A stretch of DNA of 64,000 nucleotides from the NCBI GenBank assembly GCA_937892155.1, contig CALAUG010000030.1, positions 1-64,000 on the forward strand, written 5' to 3'. Both the position numbers and the translations under genes were made by a program. Under the pieces are notes generated by a model. It worked only from the letters and a program-made list of their open reading frames with translations, was not told the origin of the DNA and ran no database searches. The DNA comes from an uncultured Bacteroidales bacterium (GTDB lineage: Bacteria > Bacteroidota > Bacteroidia > Bacteroidales > UBA1715). Shown here piece by piece: positions 35,436 through 42,221 of the stretch; positions within the stretch are counted from its first letter, which is position 1; every line of letters begins with the position of its first letter.

Positions 35436-36608
35436 CTATTTTTCTCTCAATTCCAGTGCTTGGGCGTTGGAAATTCTTTTACCATTATAGAATGGAACAA
35501 CGAATGGATTTTTTAGGTTGTTTTTTTGCAAATAGTCGCGATATTCATTAGCAGCAGAAAGTGTTTTCAAACATTGGTTTACGTAGTATTTTTTCATACC
35601 ATCGCTATCAACTTCAGATATGACATCGTTGACAATAGGATAATGTTTCTTCAAATATCCAGTTTTATCTTGGTCGGCACGTACTGCTAATATTTGAATT
35701 TTGTAGCATAAATCAGGAACAATTTTGTCATCGTATGATTCTTTTGGTTGAGGTTTTTCTTCAACTACAGGTTTTACTACTTCTTGTACAACTTGTGGTT
35801 CTGCTTGTATTGGCTCGTTTTCAAATTGTAAATCTTCTTGAAATTCAGGTATTTCTGCCACAGTGCTATCTTCTGCAGGAGTTTCTTCAACAGCTTCTTC
35901 GTATGTTACTGGAGTTTCCACAATTGTTGGTTCTTGTGGTCGACTGATAAATGTGTACGTGAAACCAAGTGATGCGATAGCATACATATCCTTTAACTTT
36001 TTGTTGTTGAAGTTTATTTCACGTGCATCCAAGGCATCGGATGTAGCTAAATGCATAATTGCCTCAAGGTTGAAATTCCAATGTTCGTTAACTCTATAAT
36101 TTAAGCCTACTCCAACGGGCACTACAAAACAAGCATCCTTTGATTCATTAACAATTGCATCAGAAGAAATTTTCTTTAATGTTGCAGAAAAAGCATCTCT
36201 GCCTACACCAGCAGTAAGGTACATTGATACTGGCATATCAGGATTTGCTATTGCACGTAGAAAATCGAATTTTAAGTTTACATTGTAATTGAATGATTTC
36301 CCGTTAAAGTAAAGATCTGCCAGATTCCCATTGGCAAATACTTCTTTGGTTCCACGTAGCGTTCCATACCACGCGTTAAATCTGAAATCTAAATTTTTAC
36401 ATAAATATTTCTCAATCGAAACACCTCCTTGATAATGCATATCGGAAATTGCGCTGCCATAGTCTTCCATTATGTCGCCAGCGAAGAATGTCGTTCCACC
36501 AAATATGCCAAAACGCCATCCTAATTTGTCCCACGAACAAGTTTCATTTTGTGAATATGCACTTGAAAATGCAACTAAACACAACGCACTGAGAAATAAT
36601 TTTTTCAT
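35436..36608 (-). CDS. Outer membrane beta-barrel fused to a SPOR domain
   Basis: 390 residues. A signal peptide (MKKLFLSALCLVAFSSAYSQ) is followed by an eight-strand-like barrel of about 200 residues rich in alternating aromatic strands (WRFGIFGGTTFFAGDIM to YAIASLGFTYTFI). A Pro/Glu-rich acidic linker follows (about 220-290), then a C-terminal SPOR domain (CYKIQILAVRADQ to FVVPFYNGKRI). SPOR domains bind stripped peptidoglycan, so the chain could tie the outer membrane to the wall as OmpA does. The next upstream gene is a second SPOR protein. Function is inferred from the architecture. Confidence 0.82.
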   Translation of the reverse strand: MKKLFLSALCLVAFSSAYSQNETCSWDKLGWRFGIFGGTTFFAGDIMEDYGSAISDMHYQGGVSIEKYLCKNLDFRFNAWYGTLRGTKEVFANGNLADLYFNGKSFNYNVNLKFDFLRAIANPDMPVSMYLTAGVGRDAFSATLKKISSDAIVNESKDACFVVPVGVGLNYRVNEHWNFNLEAIMHLATSDALDAREINFNNKKLKDMYAIASLGFTYTFISRPQEPTIVETPVTYEEAVEETPAEDSTVAEIPEFQEDLQFENEPIQAEPQVVQEVVKPVVEEKPQPKESYDDKIVPDLCYKIQILAVRADQDKTGYLKKHYPIVNDVISEVDSDGMKKYYVNQCLKTLSAANEYRDYLQKNNLKNPFVVPFYNGKRISNAQALELREK

Positions 36609-36614
36609 ATCCTT

Positions 36615-37292
36615 TTAATTTTTATTTGCTATAGTTTTTTTTACAAATCCTTTTTCTTGTCTTGAAACGCGTTGTCCCTTGAAATAGACAACGACAAATG
36701 CTCCCTTAAATCCTTTTTTTACGAGTTCATCACGATACGTAATCGCATCATAATAGGTATTAAACGAGCCAACCATATATTTTTGCAATCCATCGTCTTG
36801 ATCAACAACGACAGGCACATTTTGTCCTACCTTTTTTTGGATATCTTTAATCTGTGCTGTCAATTCCTTTTGCAAAGCGTAAACTTGAATCTTGTATGTC
36901 CTACCAGGAATAGCAATGGTATCTTCTGGATCTGCAAATGATTCAAATTTTTTGGTATCGTTTGCCGTCTTTTTCTCCTCTAAAGGAGCAGAAGCAAGTT
37001 CGGTAAACATTTTTTCCTTTGCAACGAGTTCTTCCGTAGTTACAACTTTTATTTTTACTGTTTGTGGAATTGTGTCGTTAGGAATTTCAGAGATGATACT
37101 TGTAACCGTTGGTTTACTATGTTGAACGTTTTGCTGTTGCAGCAATGAGGGCAATGCAGATGATGATTGTGCTTTGGTAGTGTCATTACAAAGAGAATCA
37201 ATGACGTTGGTAATGGAAAACAAAGAGTCGGTTTGTGCGTACAATGTTTGCACAAACAAAAAGAAACTCAGTATTGCTATAAATTTTTTCAT
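36615..37292 (-). CDS. Secreted SPOR-domain protein
   Basis: 225 residues. Signal peptide (MKKFIAILSFFLFVQTLYAQ), a low-complexity Ser/Thr/Glu-rich middle part (about 20-135), and a C-terminal SPOR repeat (YKIQVYALQKELTAQIKDIQ to FVVVYFKGQRVSR). There is no membrane anchor after cleavage, so the protein is periplasmic. SPOR domains recognise denuded glycan strands at division sites. The C-terminal 40 residues resemble the SPOR end of the neighbouring barrel protein (FVVVYFKGQRVSR and FVVPFYNGKRISN), so the two are likely paralogous in this part. Confidence 0.85.
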   Translation of the reverse strand: MKKFIAILSFFLFVQTLYAQTDSLFSITNVIDSLCNDTTKAQSSSALPSLLQQQNVQHSKPTVTSIISEIPNDTIPQTVKIKVVTTEELVAKEKMFTELASAPLEEKKTANDTKKFESFADPEDTIAIPGRTYKIQVYALQKELTAQIKDIQKKVGQNVPVVVDQDDGLQKYMVGSFNTYYDAITYRDELVKKGFKGAFVVVYFKGQRVSRQEKGFVKKTIANKN

Positions 37293-37298
37293 CCTCAG

Positions 37299-37454
37299 TT
37301 ATGAGCACAACCCATCTTCATAATCTTCTACTAAATCTGTGAGTTTTTGCAATTCCTCATACTCAGGAGTGTTTTTCTTCGCATTCATCAGCTCGTCAAT
37401 TCTTTTTAAAACAGACTGATATACTTCTTCGTCAGTAATTTTTTCTATTTCCAT
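37299..37454 (-). CDS. Mini-gene resembling the N-terminus of HigA-type antitoxins
   Basis: 51 codons, start ATG 37454, stop TAA 37299-37301. The protein contains RIDELMNAKKNTPEYEELQK followed by LTDLVEDYED. This is the pattern of the helical N-terminal part of HigA-like antitoxins (RxxELxxAxxGTPExxELExLxxLVExYE), but the HTH domain that normally follows is missing and the chain ends in GLCS. It sits 3 nt after the DUF4380-like gene and 6 nt before the SPOR gene, all on the same strand. It may be a remnant or a real small protein; there is no toxin gene next to it. Confidence 0.68.
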   Translation of the reverse strand: MEIEKITDEEVYQSVLKRIDELMNAKKNTPEYEELQKLTDLVEDYEDGLCS

Positions 37455-37457
37455 ATA

Positions 37458-38363
37458 TTATGCTTTCTGCAATTCTTCAACTTTCCAAACTTCCCACGAG
37501 GACATTGATTCGCCAACCTGTAATGTTTTGTACGGTGAATGATATTCTACCTCAAGCAGGTCATTCCCTTCGCCGTGTTCCGTATGGTTATATATTTCTA
37601 CTAATCCTTGTTCAGGATGAATTTCACTTATTTTGTGTTTTTCAAAAATAATTTTGACTTCAAAATTACCAGATTGTATGGAAATTTTGGGTTCCAAAGG
37701 ATAAATGAATGCCTTGGAACTTCTTTCCCTAAAATTTGATGGAGGTTCTTGTGGACAATACGAAAAGATATTGTTGTTAATTTCGTATGGCATTTCTGTT
37801 GAGTTCTCGTTTAAAACAGGTACAACGCGTACGTTCTCATTGTCTACGGAAACAGACATTTTGCATTTCCCGTCAAAACGTGTGTTGTGCCAGACATCCC
37901 AAGAACAAGCTTTTTGGCCAGTGTTTTGGACTGTAGCTTGAATAAAAATGCTGCCATCGGGATTAATAGCAATTTCCTTCTCAATGGTTACGCCCGAAAT
38001 TGGGCTATGGCTCCCACGTAAATGTACTGCTGTTTCTGATTTTTCAATAACTACATATTCCGCGATGTATAGATACGGGTCAGGAGGCCAATCAGCAGCT
38101 TCGTTTTTTTTGTTGATATTTATGTCTTGGTGAATCCACCATTCTTTTTGTGGTCCCAACCAAACCGTGTGTCCACAATACGGGATGAAATCGGTTTGTT
38201 CATTTACTATAGGTTTCTTGGAAATATCCCACAAACTCTCATTCGACTTTATTAAGTTCGGAGAAATTCCCTTGGACAGATATACAATGGTGCCACCAAT
38301 TTCGGGAATGACACCAATGCAGACATCCGCATTTGAAATATAGAGAACGTTCTTGTTCTTCAT
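37458..38363 (-). CDS. DUF4380-like / aldose-epimerase-fold protein
   Basis: About 301 residues from ATG 38363, beta-rich. WDVWHNTRFDGKCKMSVSVD, GHTVWLGPQKEWW and EVEYHSPYKTLQVGESMSSW suggest the galactose mutarotase-like beta-sandwich of DUF4380-type proteins. The frame extends to a TTG at 38417 whose translation (CKYPLIFLFLAPILNC) looks like a lipoprotein signal. If that start is used, the protein is exported. A CAAATAGA (minus TCTATTTG) -7-like box overlaps that TTG, which argues against it. Likely a sugar-binding or sugar-modifying protein; substrate unknown. First gene of the operon running down to recJ. Confidence 0.6.
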   Translation of the reverse strand: MKNKNVLYISNADVCIGVIPEIGGTIVYLSKGISPNLIKSNESLWDISKKPIVNEQTDFIPYCGHTVWLGPQKEWWIHQDININKKNEAADWPPDPYLYIAEYVVIEKSETAVHLRGSHSPISGVTIEKEIAINPDGSIFIQATVQNTGQKACSWDVWHNTRFDGKCKMSVSVDNENVRVVPVLNENSTEMPYEINNNIFSYCPQEPPSNFRERSSKAFIYPLEPKISIQSGNFEVKIIFEKHKISEIHPEQGLVEIYNHTEHGEGNDLLEVEYHSPYKTLQVGESMSSWEVWKVEELQKA

Positions 38364-38475
38364 ACAATTGAGAATTGGTGCTAAAAATAAAAAAATTAAA
38401 GGGTATTTGCAAATCAAATAGAATAAATCAATAAGGAAATCTACATTTCTTATGGTAATTTTTTTTTATTAAGTG

Positions 38476-38505
38476 ATTGTTTTTCATATAAAAAGTTTAG
38501 TTTTG
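38476..38505 (+). promoter_or_regulatory. Promoter of the abundant outer membrane protein gene
   Basis: ATTG at 38476-38479, 18-nt spacer, exact TAGTTTTG at 38498-38505. Start of transcription near 38512, 18 nt before ATG 38530. Confidence 0.65.
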
Positions 38506-38529
38506 CAAAAATTTTAAGACAAAATAGGT

Positions 38530-39225
38530 ATGAAAAGAATTTTAGTAAATCTTGCTCTTATTAGTGCAGCATTATTCGGTACAATGAGTGCATCTGCACA
38601 AGAAGAAAAAAGTTGCAATACACAATGCAACGTTGGTTTAGAAATTAAATCTTCAGAAATTTGGAGAGGTATGCAAGTTGGTTCAGGACCTGCTTTCAAA
38701 CCTTCATTTGCAATCAACGCAGGTGGTTTTTCTATCGGTGCTATTGGAACTATGTGTACAGGTGAAGAACTAGGTTTTGAAAGTAACATTTTTGCAAAAT
38801 ATCGTTTCCCATTCGATTTGTCTATCGAATTAACAGACTACTACCATGGTGGTAACTGGTTGGGTGTAAACTTCGATAACATCGCAAAAACTCACACTAT
38901 TGAACCAGCACTTCGTTATAGATATGGTAAATTAGAATTCTATGCTGCGTTGAATTTCATGGAAGATAAAGAAATGGATTTCTATGGTGAAGTTTCTTAT
39001 GATTTCGACATTTTCAAAGTAACTATTGGTGGTGGTGAAGGTATTTACACTACTAGCCCAGTATGGGGTAATGGTGGTGATTTTGCAATCTGCAACATCG
39101 GTTTGTCTAAATCAACAGCTATCCAATTCAATGACAAATTTGCATTGCCAATCGAAGGTGGTGTAGCATTAAACCCTGCAACTGAACGTTTCTTCGCTTA
39201 TGCAGCAATTAAATTCGCAAAATAA
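38530..39225 (+). CDS. Outer membrane beta-barrel protein
   Basis: 231 residues. Signal peptide MKRILVNLALISAALFGTMSASAQ, then alternating beta strands with aromatic girdles (FAKYRFPFDLSIELTDYYHG, LEFYAALNFMED, FDIFKVTIGGG) and a C-terminal strand ending FFAYAAIKFAK, as in small porin-like proteins of 10-12 strands. Codon choice is much more uniform than in the neighbours (GGT, AAC, GTT, GAA repeated), a sign of strong expression. Family name not certain. No terminator stands between its stop and the Tyr leader peptide 6 nt downstream, which is unusual for a highly expressed gene. Confidence 0.82.
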   Translation: MKRILVNLALISAALFGTMSASAQEEKSCNTQCNVGLEIKSSEIWRGMQVGSGPAFKPSFAINAGGFSIGAIGTMCTGEELGFESNIFAKYRFPFDLSIELTDYYHGGNWLGVNFDNIAKTHTIEPALRYRYGKLEFYAALNFMEDKEMDFYGEVSYDFDIFKVTIGGGEGIYTTSPVWGNGGDFAICNIGLSKSTAIQFNDKFALPIEGGVALNPATERFFAYAAIKFAK

Positions 39226-39230
39226 TTAGA

Positions 39231-39302
39231 ATGAAGCGATTTTCTTACATATACACTTACTATTATTACTATCAACGTAGTAACGAGGCTGTGTGTATGT
39301 AA
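39231..39302 (+). CDS. Tyrosine-rich leader peptide of the pheA-tyrA-aro operon
   Basis: A 23-codon frame from ATG 39231 to TAA 39300-39302. Residues 4-14 read FSYIYTYYYYY: seven of the 23 residues are Tyr (five in a row) and one is Phe. It lies just before a terminator hairpin and the three genes of phenylalanine/tyrosine synthesis. This is the layout of transcription attenuation: a ribosome stalled at the Tyr codons (39246-39272) would free the CGAGGCT at 39284-39290. I see no conserved function for the peptide other than being translated. Confidence 0.85.
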   Translation: MKRFSYIYTYYYYYQRSNEAVCM

Positions 39303-39332
39303 TTAAAATTTAATTGATAAACGAAAGCCTCG
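39284..39332 (+). promoter_or_regulatory. Antiterminator pairing of the Tyr attenuator
   Basis: CGAGGCT (39284-39290), within the end of the leader peptide frame, is perfectly complementary to AGCCTCG (39326-39332), which is the 5' arm of the terminator. Between them lies a small palindrome, AATTAAA-A-TTTAATT (39301-39315). Pairing of the two 7-mers would stop the terminator from forming. Completed translation to the stop at 39300-39302 would cover CGAGGCT and let the terminator fold. Confidence 0.8.
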
Positions 39333-39355
39333 ATGTAAGTCGGGGCTTTCTTATT
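39324..39355 (+). terminator. Attenuator terminator before pheA
   Basis: Ten-base-pair stem AAAGCCTCGA (39324-39333) with TCGGGGCTTT (39340-39349), loop TGTAAG, one T-G wobble, followed by CTTATTTT. It ends 4 nt before the pheA start. It probably also ends transcripts of the outer membrane protein gene at 38530. Confidence 0.85.
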
Positions 39356-39359
39356 TTAT

Positions 39360-40202
39360 ATGAATATGAAGATTGCAATTCAAGGTGTTAACGGAGCGTT
39401 CCACGAAATAGCGGCACGGGAATTTTTCGATAAAAATATCGAAACTCTCAACTGCGAACAGTTCAAAGATTTGTTCGATGCTGTTGAACGTGGAACAGCG
39501 GACTATGGTATTGTCGCAATCGAAAATACCATAGCGGGAAGCATTCTTGAAAATTATTTGTTGCTTAAACGCTCAAAATTGAAAGTCATAGGGGAAATTA
39601 GCCTGCATATTACCCAAAATTTAATGGCATTGCCTGGAACAAAAATCGAAGATATACACGAAGTGTATTCTCATCCAATGGCAATTTTACAGAGCAAAGA
39701 TTTTCTGAGCAATTATCCGAAAATGAAAATCATCAACTGGGACGACACGGCTTCGAGCGCCCGCAAAATTGCAGAAGAACATCTGCAAAACACGGCGGCA
39801 ATCGCAAGTGAATATGCAGCAGAATTGTATGGCTTGGAAATTCTTGCACGACAAATACAAACGCACAAAAAGAATTACACACGATTCCTTGCGTTGAGTA
39901 AAATCGCTGTTGATTCTCCCGAAAACAACAAAGCATCGATTTGTTTTGAACTCACTCATCAGCCTGGCTCGCTGGTTGACGTACTTTCTGTTTTCAAAAA
40001 TTTGGATGTCAATCTTACGAAAATACAGTCGTTGCCGATTCTTGGTAGTCCGTATCAATACACATTCTACATTGACGTGGAATGGAAAGACAGAACAAAA
40101 TTCGACTTATCGCTGGCCCGTGTTCTTCCGTTAGTTTCAAATCTTTCGGTCTTGGGAGAATACAAAAGAGATGAAAAATTTAATTACGAAATATTAAACT
40201 AA
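39360..40202 (+). CDS. pheA: Prephenate dehydratase with ACT domain
   Basis: 280 residues. Converts prephenate to phenylpyruvate in Phe synthesis. The periplasmic-binding-protein-like catalytic fold begins MKIAIQGVNGAFHEIAAREF; NYTRFLAL contains the conserved TRF of the active site; the C-terminal ACT domain (about 195-275) starts SICFELTHQPGSLVDVLSVF. The classical Phe-binding ESRP motif reads QSLP here (LTKIQSLPI), which I recall as normal for Bacteroidota but may change feedback control. There is no chorismate mutase domain; that activity is on the third gene of the operon. The start ATG 39360 lies directly after the attenuator; ATG 39366 is also possible. Confidence 0.95.
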   Translation: MNMKIAIQGVNGAFHEIAAREFFDKNIETLNCEQFKDLFDAVERGTADYGIVAIENTIAGSILENYLLLKRSKLKVIGEISLHITQNLMALPGTKIEDIHEVYSHPMAILQSKDFLSNYPKMKIINWDDTASSARKIAEEHLQNTAAIASEYAAELYGLEILARQIQTHKKNYTRFLALSKIAVDSPENNKASICFELTHQPGSLVDVLSVFKNLDVNLTKIQSLPILGSPYQYTFYIDVEWKDRTKFDLSLARVLPLVSNLSVLGEYKRDEKFNYEILN

Positions 40203-40207
40203 AGAAA

Positions 40208-41053
40208 ATGAATATAGTTATAATTGGAACCGGTCTTATTGGTGGCTCAATGGCAATGGCCATCCGTGGTTTCGAAACAAAAATCATTGGTGTTGATGCC
40301 AAAGAAGAAAATCTTAAAAAAGCAATAGAATTAGGCATAATTGATATGGCAATGCCGTTGGAACAAGCCGTATTGATTGCCGATTTGGTTATTCTTTCCA
40401 TTCCTGTTGATGCAGCCCGCGAAATGGTTCCAAAAATCCTTGATTCCATACGCGAAGATACAATAGTGATAGATACAGGTTCTACTAAAGCCGGTATTTG
40501 CGATAAAATCCGTAATCACCCGAAACGAAAAAATTTCGTTGCCTCTCACCCTATGGCAGGTACGGAATATTCTGGTCCGGAAGCTGCTTTCGCAGACCTT
40601 TTCAGAGGAAAGAAAACAATTATTTGTGAGTCGGAATTGAGTAGCGATTTTGCGTTGAAGCAAGCAAAAACATTGTACAAAATGTTGGGAATGTCAATCC
40701 TGTTTATGAATTCTACCGACCACGACAAACACATTGCATACGTTTCGCATTTAACTCACGTTATTGCTTATGCATTGAGTTTGACCGTTCAGGAAATTGA
40801 GAAAAATGAGGAAAAGAAAATCTTTGAAATGGCTGGTAGTGGTTTCGCATCAACTGTCAGAATCGCGAAAAGTTCGTCAACAATGTGGACACCGATTTTC
40901 CGTCAGAATTCTCAATATTTAACCAAATCAATTGATAAATACATAGATATTCTTAATCAATTCAAACAATTAATAGCCGAAGATAAAACCGACGAATTAT
41001 TCAACTTAATCGGTGAGGCAAACAAAATTAAGAAAGTTTTGGACAATAAATAA
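40208..41053 (+). CDS. tyrA: Prephenate dehydrogenase
   Basis: 281 residues. Oxidises prephenate to 4-hydroxyphenylpyruvate with NAD(P). The nucleotide-binding fold starts MNIVIIGTGLIGGSMAMAI, with DAKEENL after the second strand (an acidic residue suggests NAD). VASHPMAGTEYSGPEAA and STDHDKHIAYVSHLTHVIA contain the conserved His residues of the active site. No ACT domain follows, so the enzyme is the short form. It lies 5 nt after pheA under the Tyr attenuator. Confidence 0.94.
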   Translation: MNIVIIGTGLIGGSMAMAIRGFETKIIGVDAKEENLKKAIELGIIDMAMPLEQAVLIADLVILSIPVDAAREMVPKILDSIREDTIVIDTGSTKAGICDKIRNHPKRKNFVASHPMAGTEYSGPEAAFADLFRGKKTIICESELSSDFALKQAKTLYKMLGMSILFMNSTDHDKHIAYVSHLTHVIAYALSLTVQEIEKNEEKKIFEMAGSGFASTVRIAKSSSTMWTPIFRQNSQYLTKSIDKYIDILNQFKQLIAEDKTDELFNLIGEANKIKKVLDNK

Positions 41054-41072
41054 TTACTAAAAAATATTAGAT

Positions 41073-42146
41073 ATGAAAATAGATACAGTATCATCGTGGG
41101 GAATTGACGCAACTCGTCCAATCATTATTTCTGGACCTTGTAGCGCAGAATCAGAAGAACAAATGTTGGAAACCGCAAAAGCTCTTTCCGATAACGGCAT
41201 AAAAATTTTCCGTGCAGGAATTTGGAAACCTCGTACTCACCCAAATACATTCGAAGGTGTTGGTTCTACTGGTTTGAAATGGATGAAAACCGTAAAACAA
41301 GAAACAGGAATGCTTACAGCAACCGAAGTTGCTACGGCAAAACACGTGTACGAAGCATTAAAAATGGGAATCGATATTCTTTGGGTTGGTGCCCGTACGT
41401 CGGCTAATCCATTTGCTGTGCAAGAAATTGCCGATGCTTTGCAAGGTGTTGATATGCCAGTCTTAGTAAAAAATCCTATCAATCCTGATTTGGAACTTTG
41501 GATTGGCGCAATCGAACGTCTTGCTGGCGCAGGAATTACAAAATTAGGTGCAATTCACCGTGGTTTCTCGGCTTACGAAAAAATGAATTACCGAAATAAT
41601 CCTCAATGGCAGGTTCCTATTGAACTTCGTCGTCAATTACCTGAATTGCCAATTTTCTGCGATCCAAGCCACATCGCAGGAAAACGCGAATATGTTTTTG
41701 AAATTGCTCAAAAAGCGATGGACCTTGGAACAGATGGTCTTATCATTGAATCGCACTGCAATCCTGATGTTGCTTTGAGCGACAGCAAACAACAACTTAC
41801 GCCAGCTGCATTGAAGGAAATGTTGGACAAACTTTCTGTCCGCGACGTAAATTCTAACAATCAGGAATTCAAACAATCGTTGGATGAACTTCGTGCGCAA
41901 ATTGATATGTTGGACAACGAATTGCTACGTATTCTTCAACAAAGAATGAATGTTGCGCGCGAAATTGGTAAAAACAAAAAGGCAAACAATATCCAAGTTT
42001 TGCAGACAGGACGTTGGTCTCAAATTATTGAAAAAGTGAAGGCAAAAGCACAATCATCTGGTTTGAGCGAAGAATTCATTGAAAAAACATTCAAGGCAAT
42101 TCACCAAGAGTCAATCAATATTCAAACGGAAATTCTTAATAGTTAG
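41073..42146 (+). CDS. Bifunctional DAHP synthase / chorismate mutase
   Basis: 357 residues. The N-terminal 260 residues are a class I-beta DAHP synthase: IIISGPCSAESEEQMLETAK, FRAGIWKPRTHPNTFEG, FCDPSHIAGKREYV (metal-binding) and LIIESHCNPDVALSDSKQQL. The last 90 residues are an AroQ-type chorismate mutase (ELRAQIDMLDNELLRILQQR, ARE.IGKNKK). Fusion of the first and branch-point enzymes lets one chain open the shikimate pathway and commit chorismate to Phe/Tyr; in other bacteria the mutase domain gives feedback sensitivity to prephenate. Third gene of the attenuated operon. Confidence 0.94.
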   Translation: MKIDTVSSWGIDATRPIIISGPCSAESEEQMLETAKALSDNGIKIFRAGIWKPRTHPNTFEGVGSTGLKWMKTVKQETGMLTATEVATAKHVYEALKMGIDILWVGARTSANPFAVQEIADALQGVDMPVLVKNPINPDLELWIGAIERLAGAGITKLGAIHRGFSAYEKMNYRNNPQWQVPIELRRQLPELPIFCDPSHIAGKREYVFEIAQKAMDLGTDGLIIESHCNPDVALSDSKQQLTPAALKEMLDKLSVRDVNSNNQEFKQSLDELRAQIDMLDNELLRILQQRMNVAREIGKNKKANNIQVLQTGRWSQIIEKVKAKAQSSGLSEEFIEKTFKAIHQESINIQTEILNS

Positions 42147-42193
42147 AAATTTTGAAACTCTATTATAATCACTGACCTCTGAAAAATATTTGA

Positions 42194-42201
42194 TATTTTT
42201 G
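42194..42201 (+). promoter_or_regulatory. -7 element before the CAP-domain gene
   Basis: Exact TATTTTTG, 20 nt before ATG 42222. No TTTG at the right distance (ACTG at 42171-42174 is the nearest). It suggests the CAP-domain gene has its own start of transcription, separate from the aromatic operon. Confidence 0.45.
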
Positions 42202-42221
42202 GGAAAAGAAATGTTTTGAAT

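Noticed and set aside
37458..38417. DUF4380-like protein as a certain lipoprotein starting at TTG 38417
   Set aside because: The hydrophobic stretch before Cys could be chance from AT-rich DNA; the lipobox has Asn at -1, and a -7-like box overlaps the TTG. Left as an alternative only.
39301..39315. AATTAAA-A-TTTAATT palindrome as an operator in the aromatic leader
   Set aside because: It lies between the two halves of the antiterminator and is all A/T, so it is more simply a spacer or a minor RNA stem.
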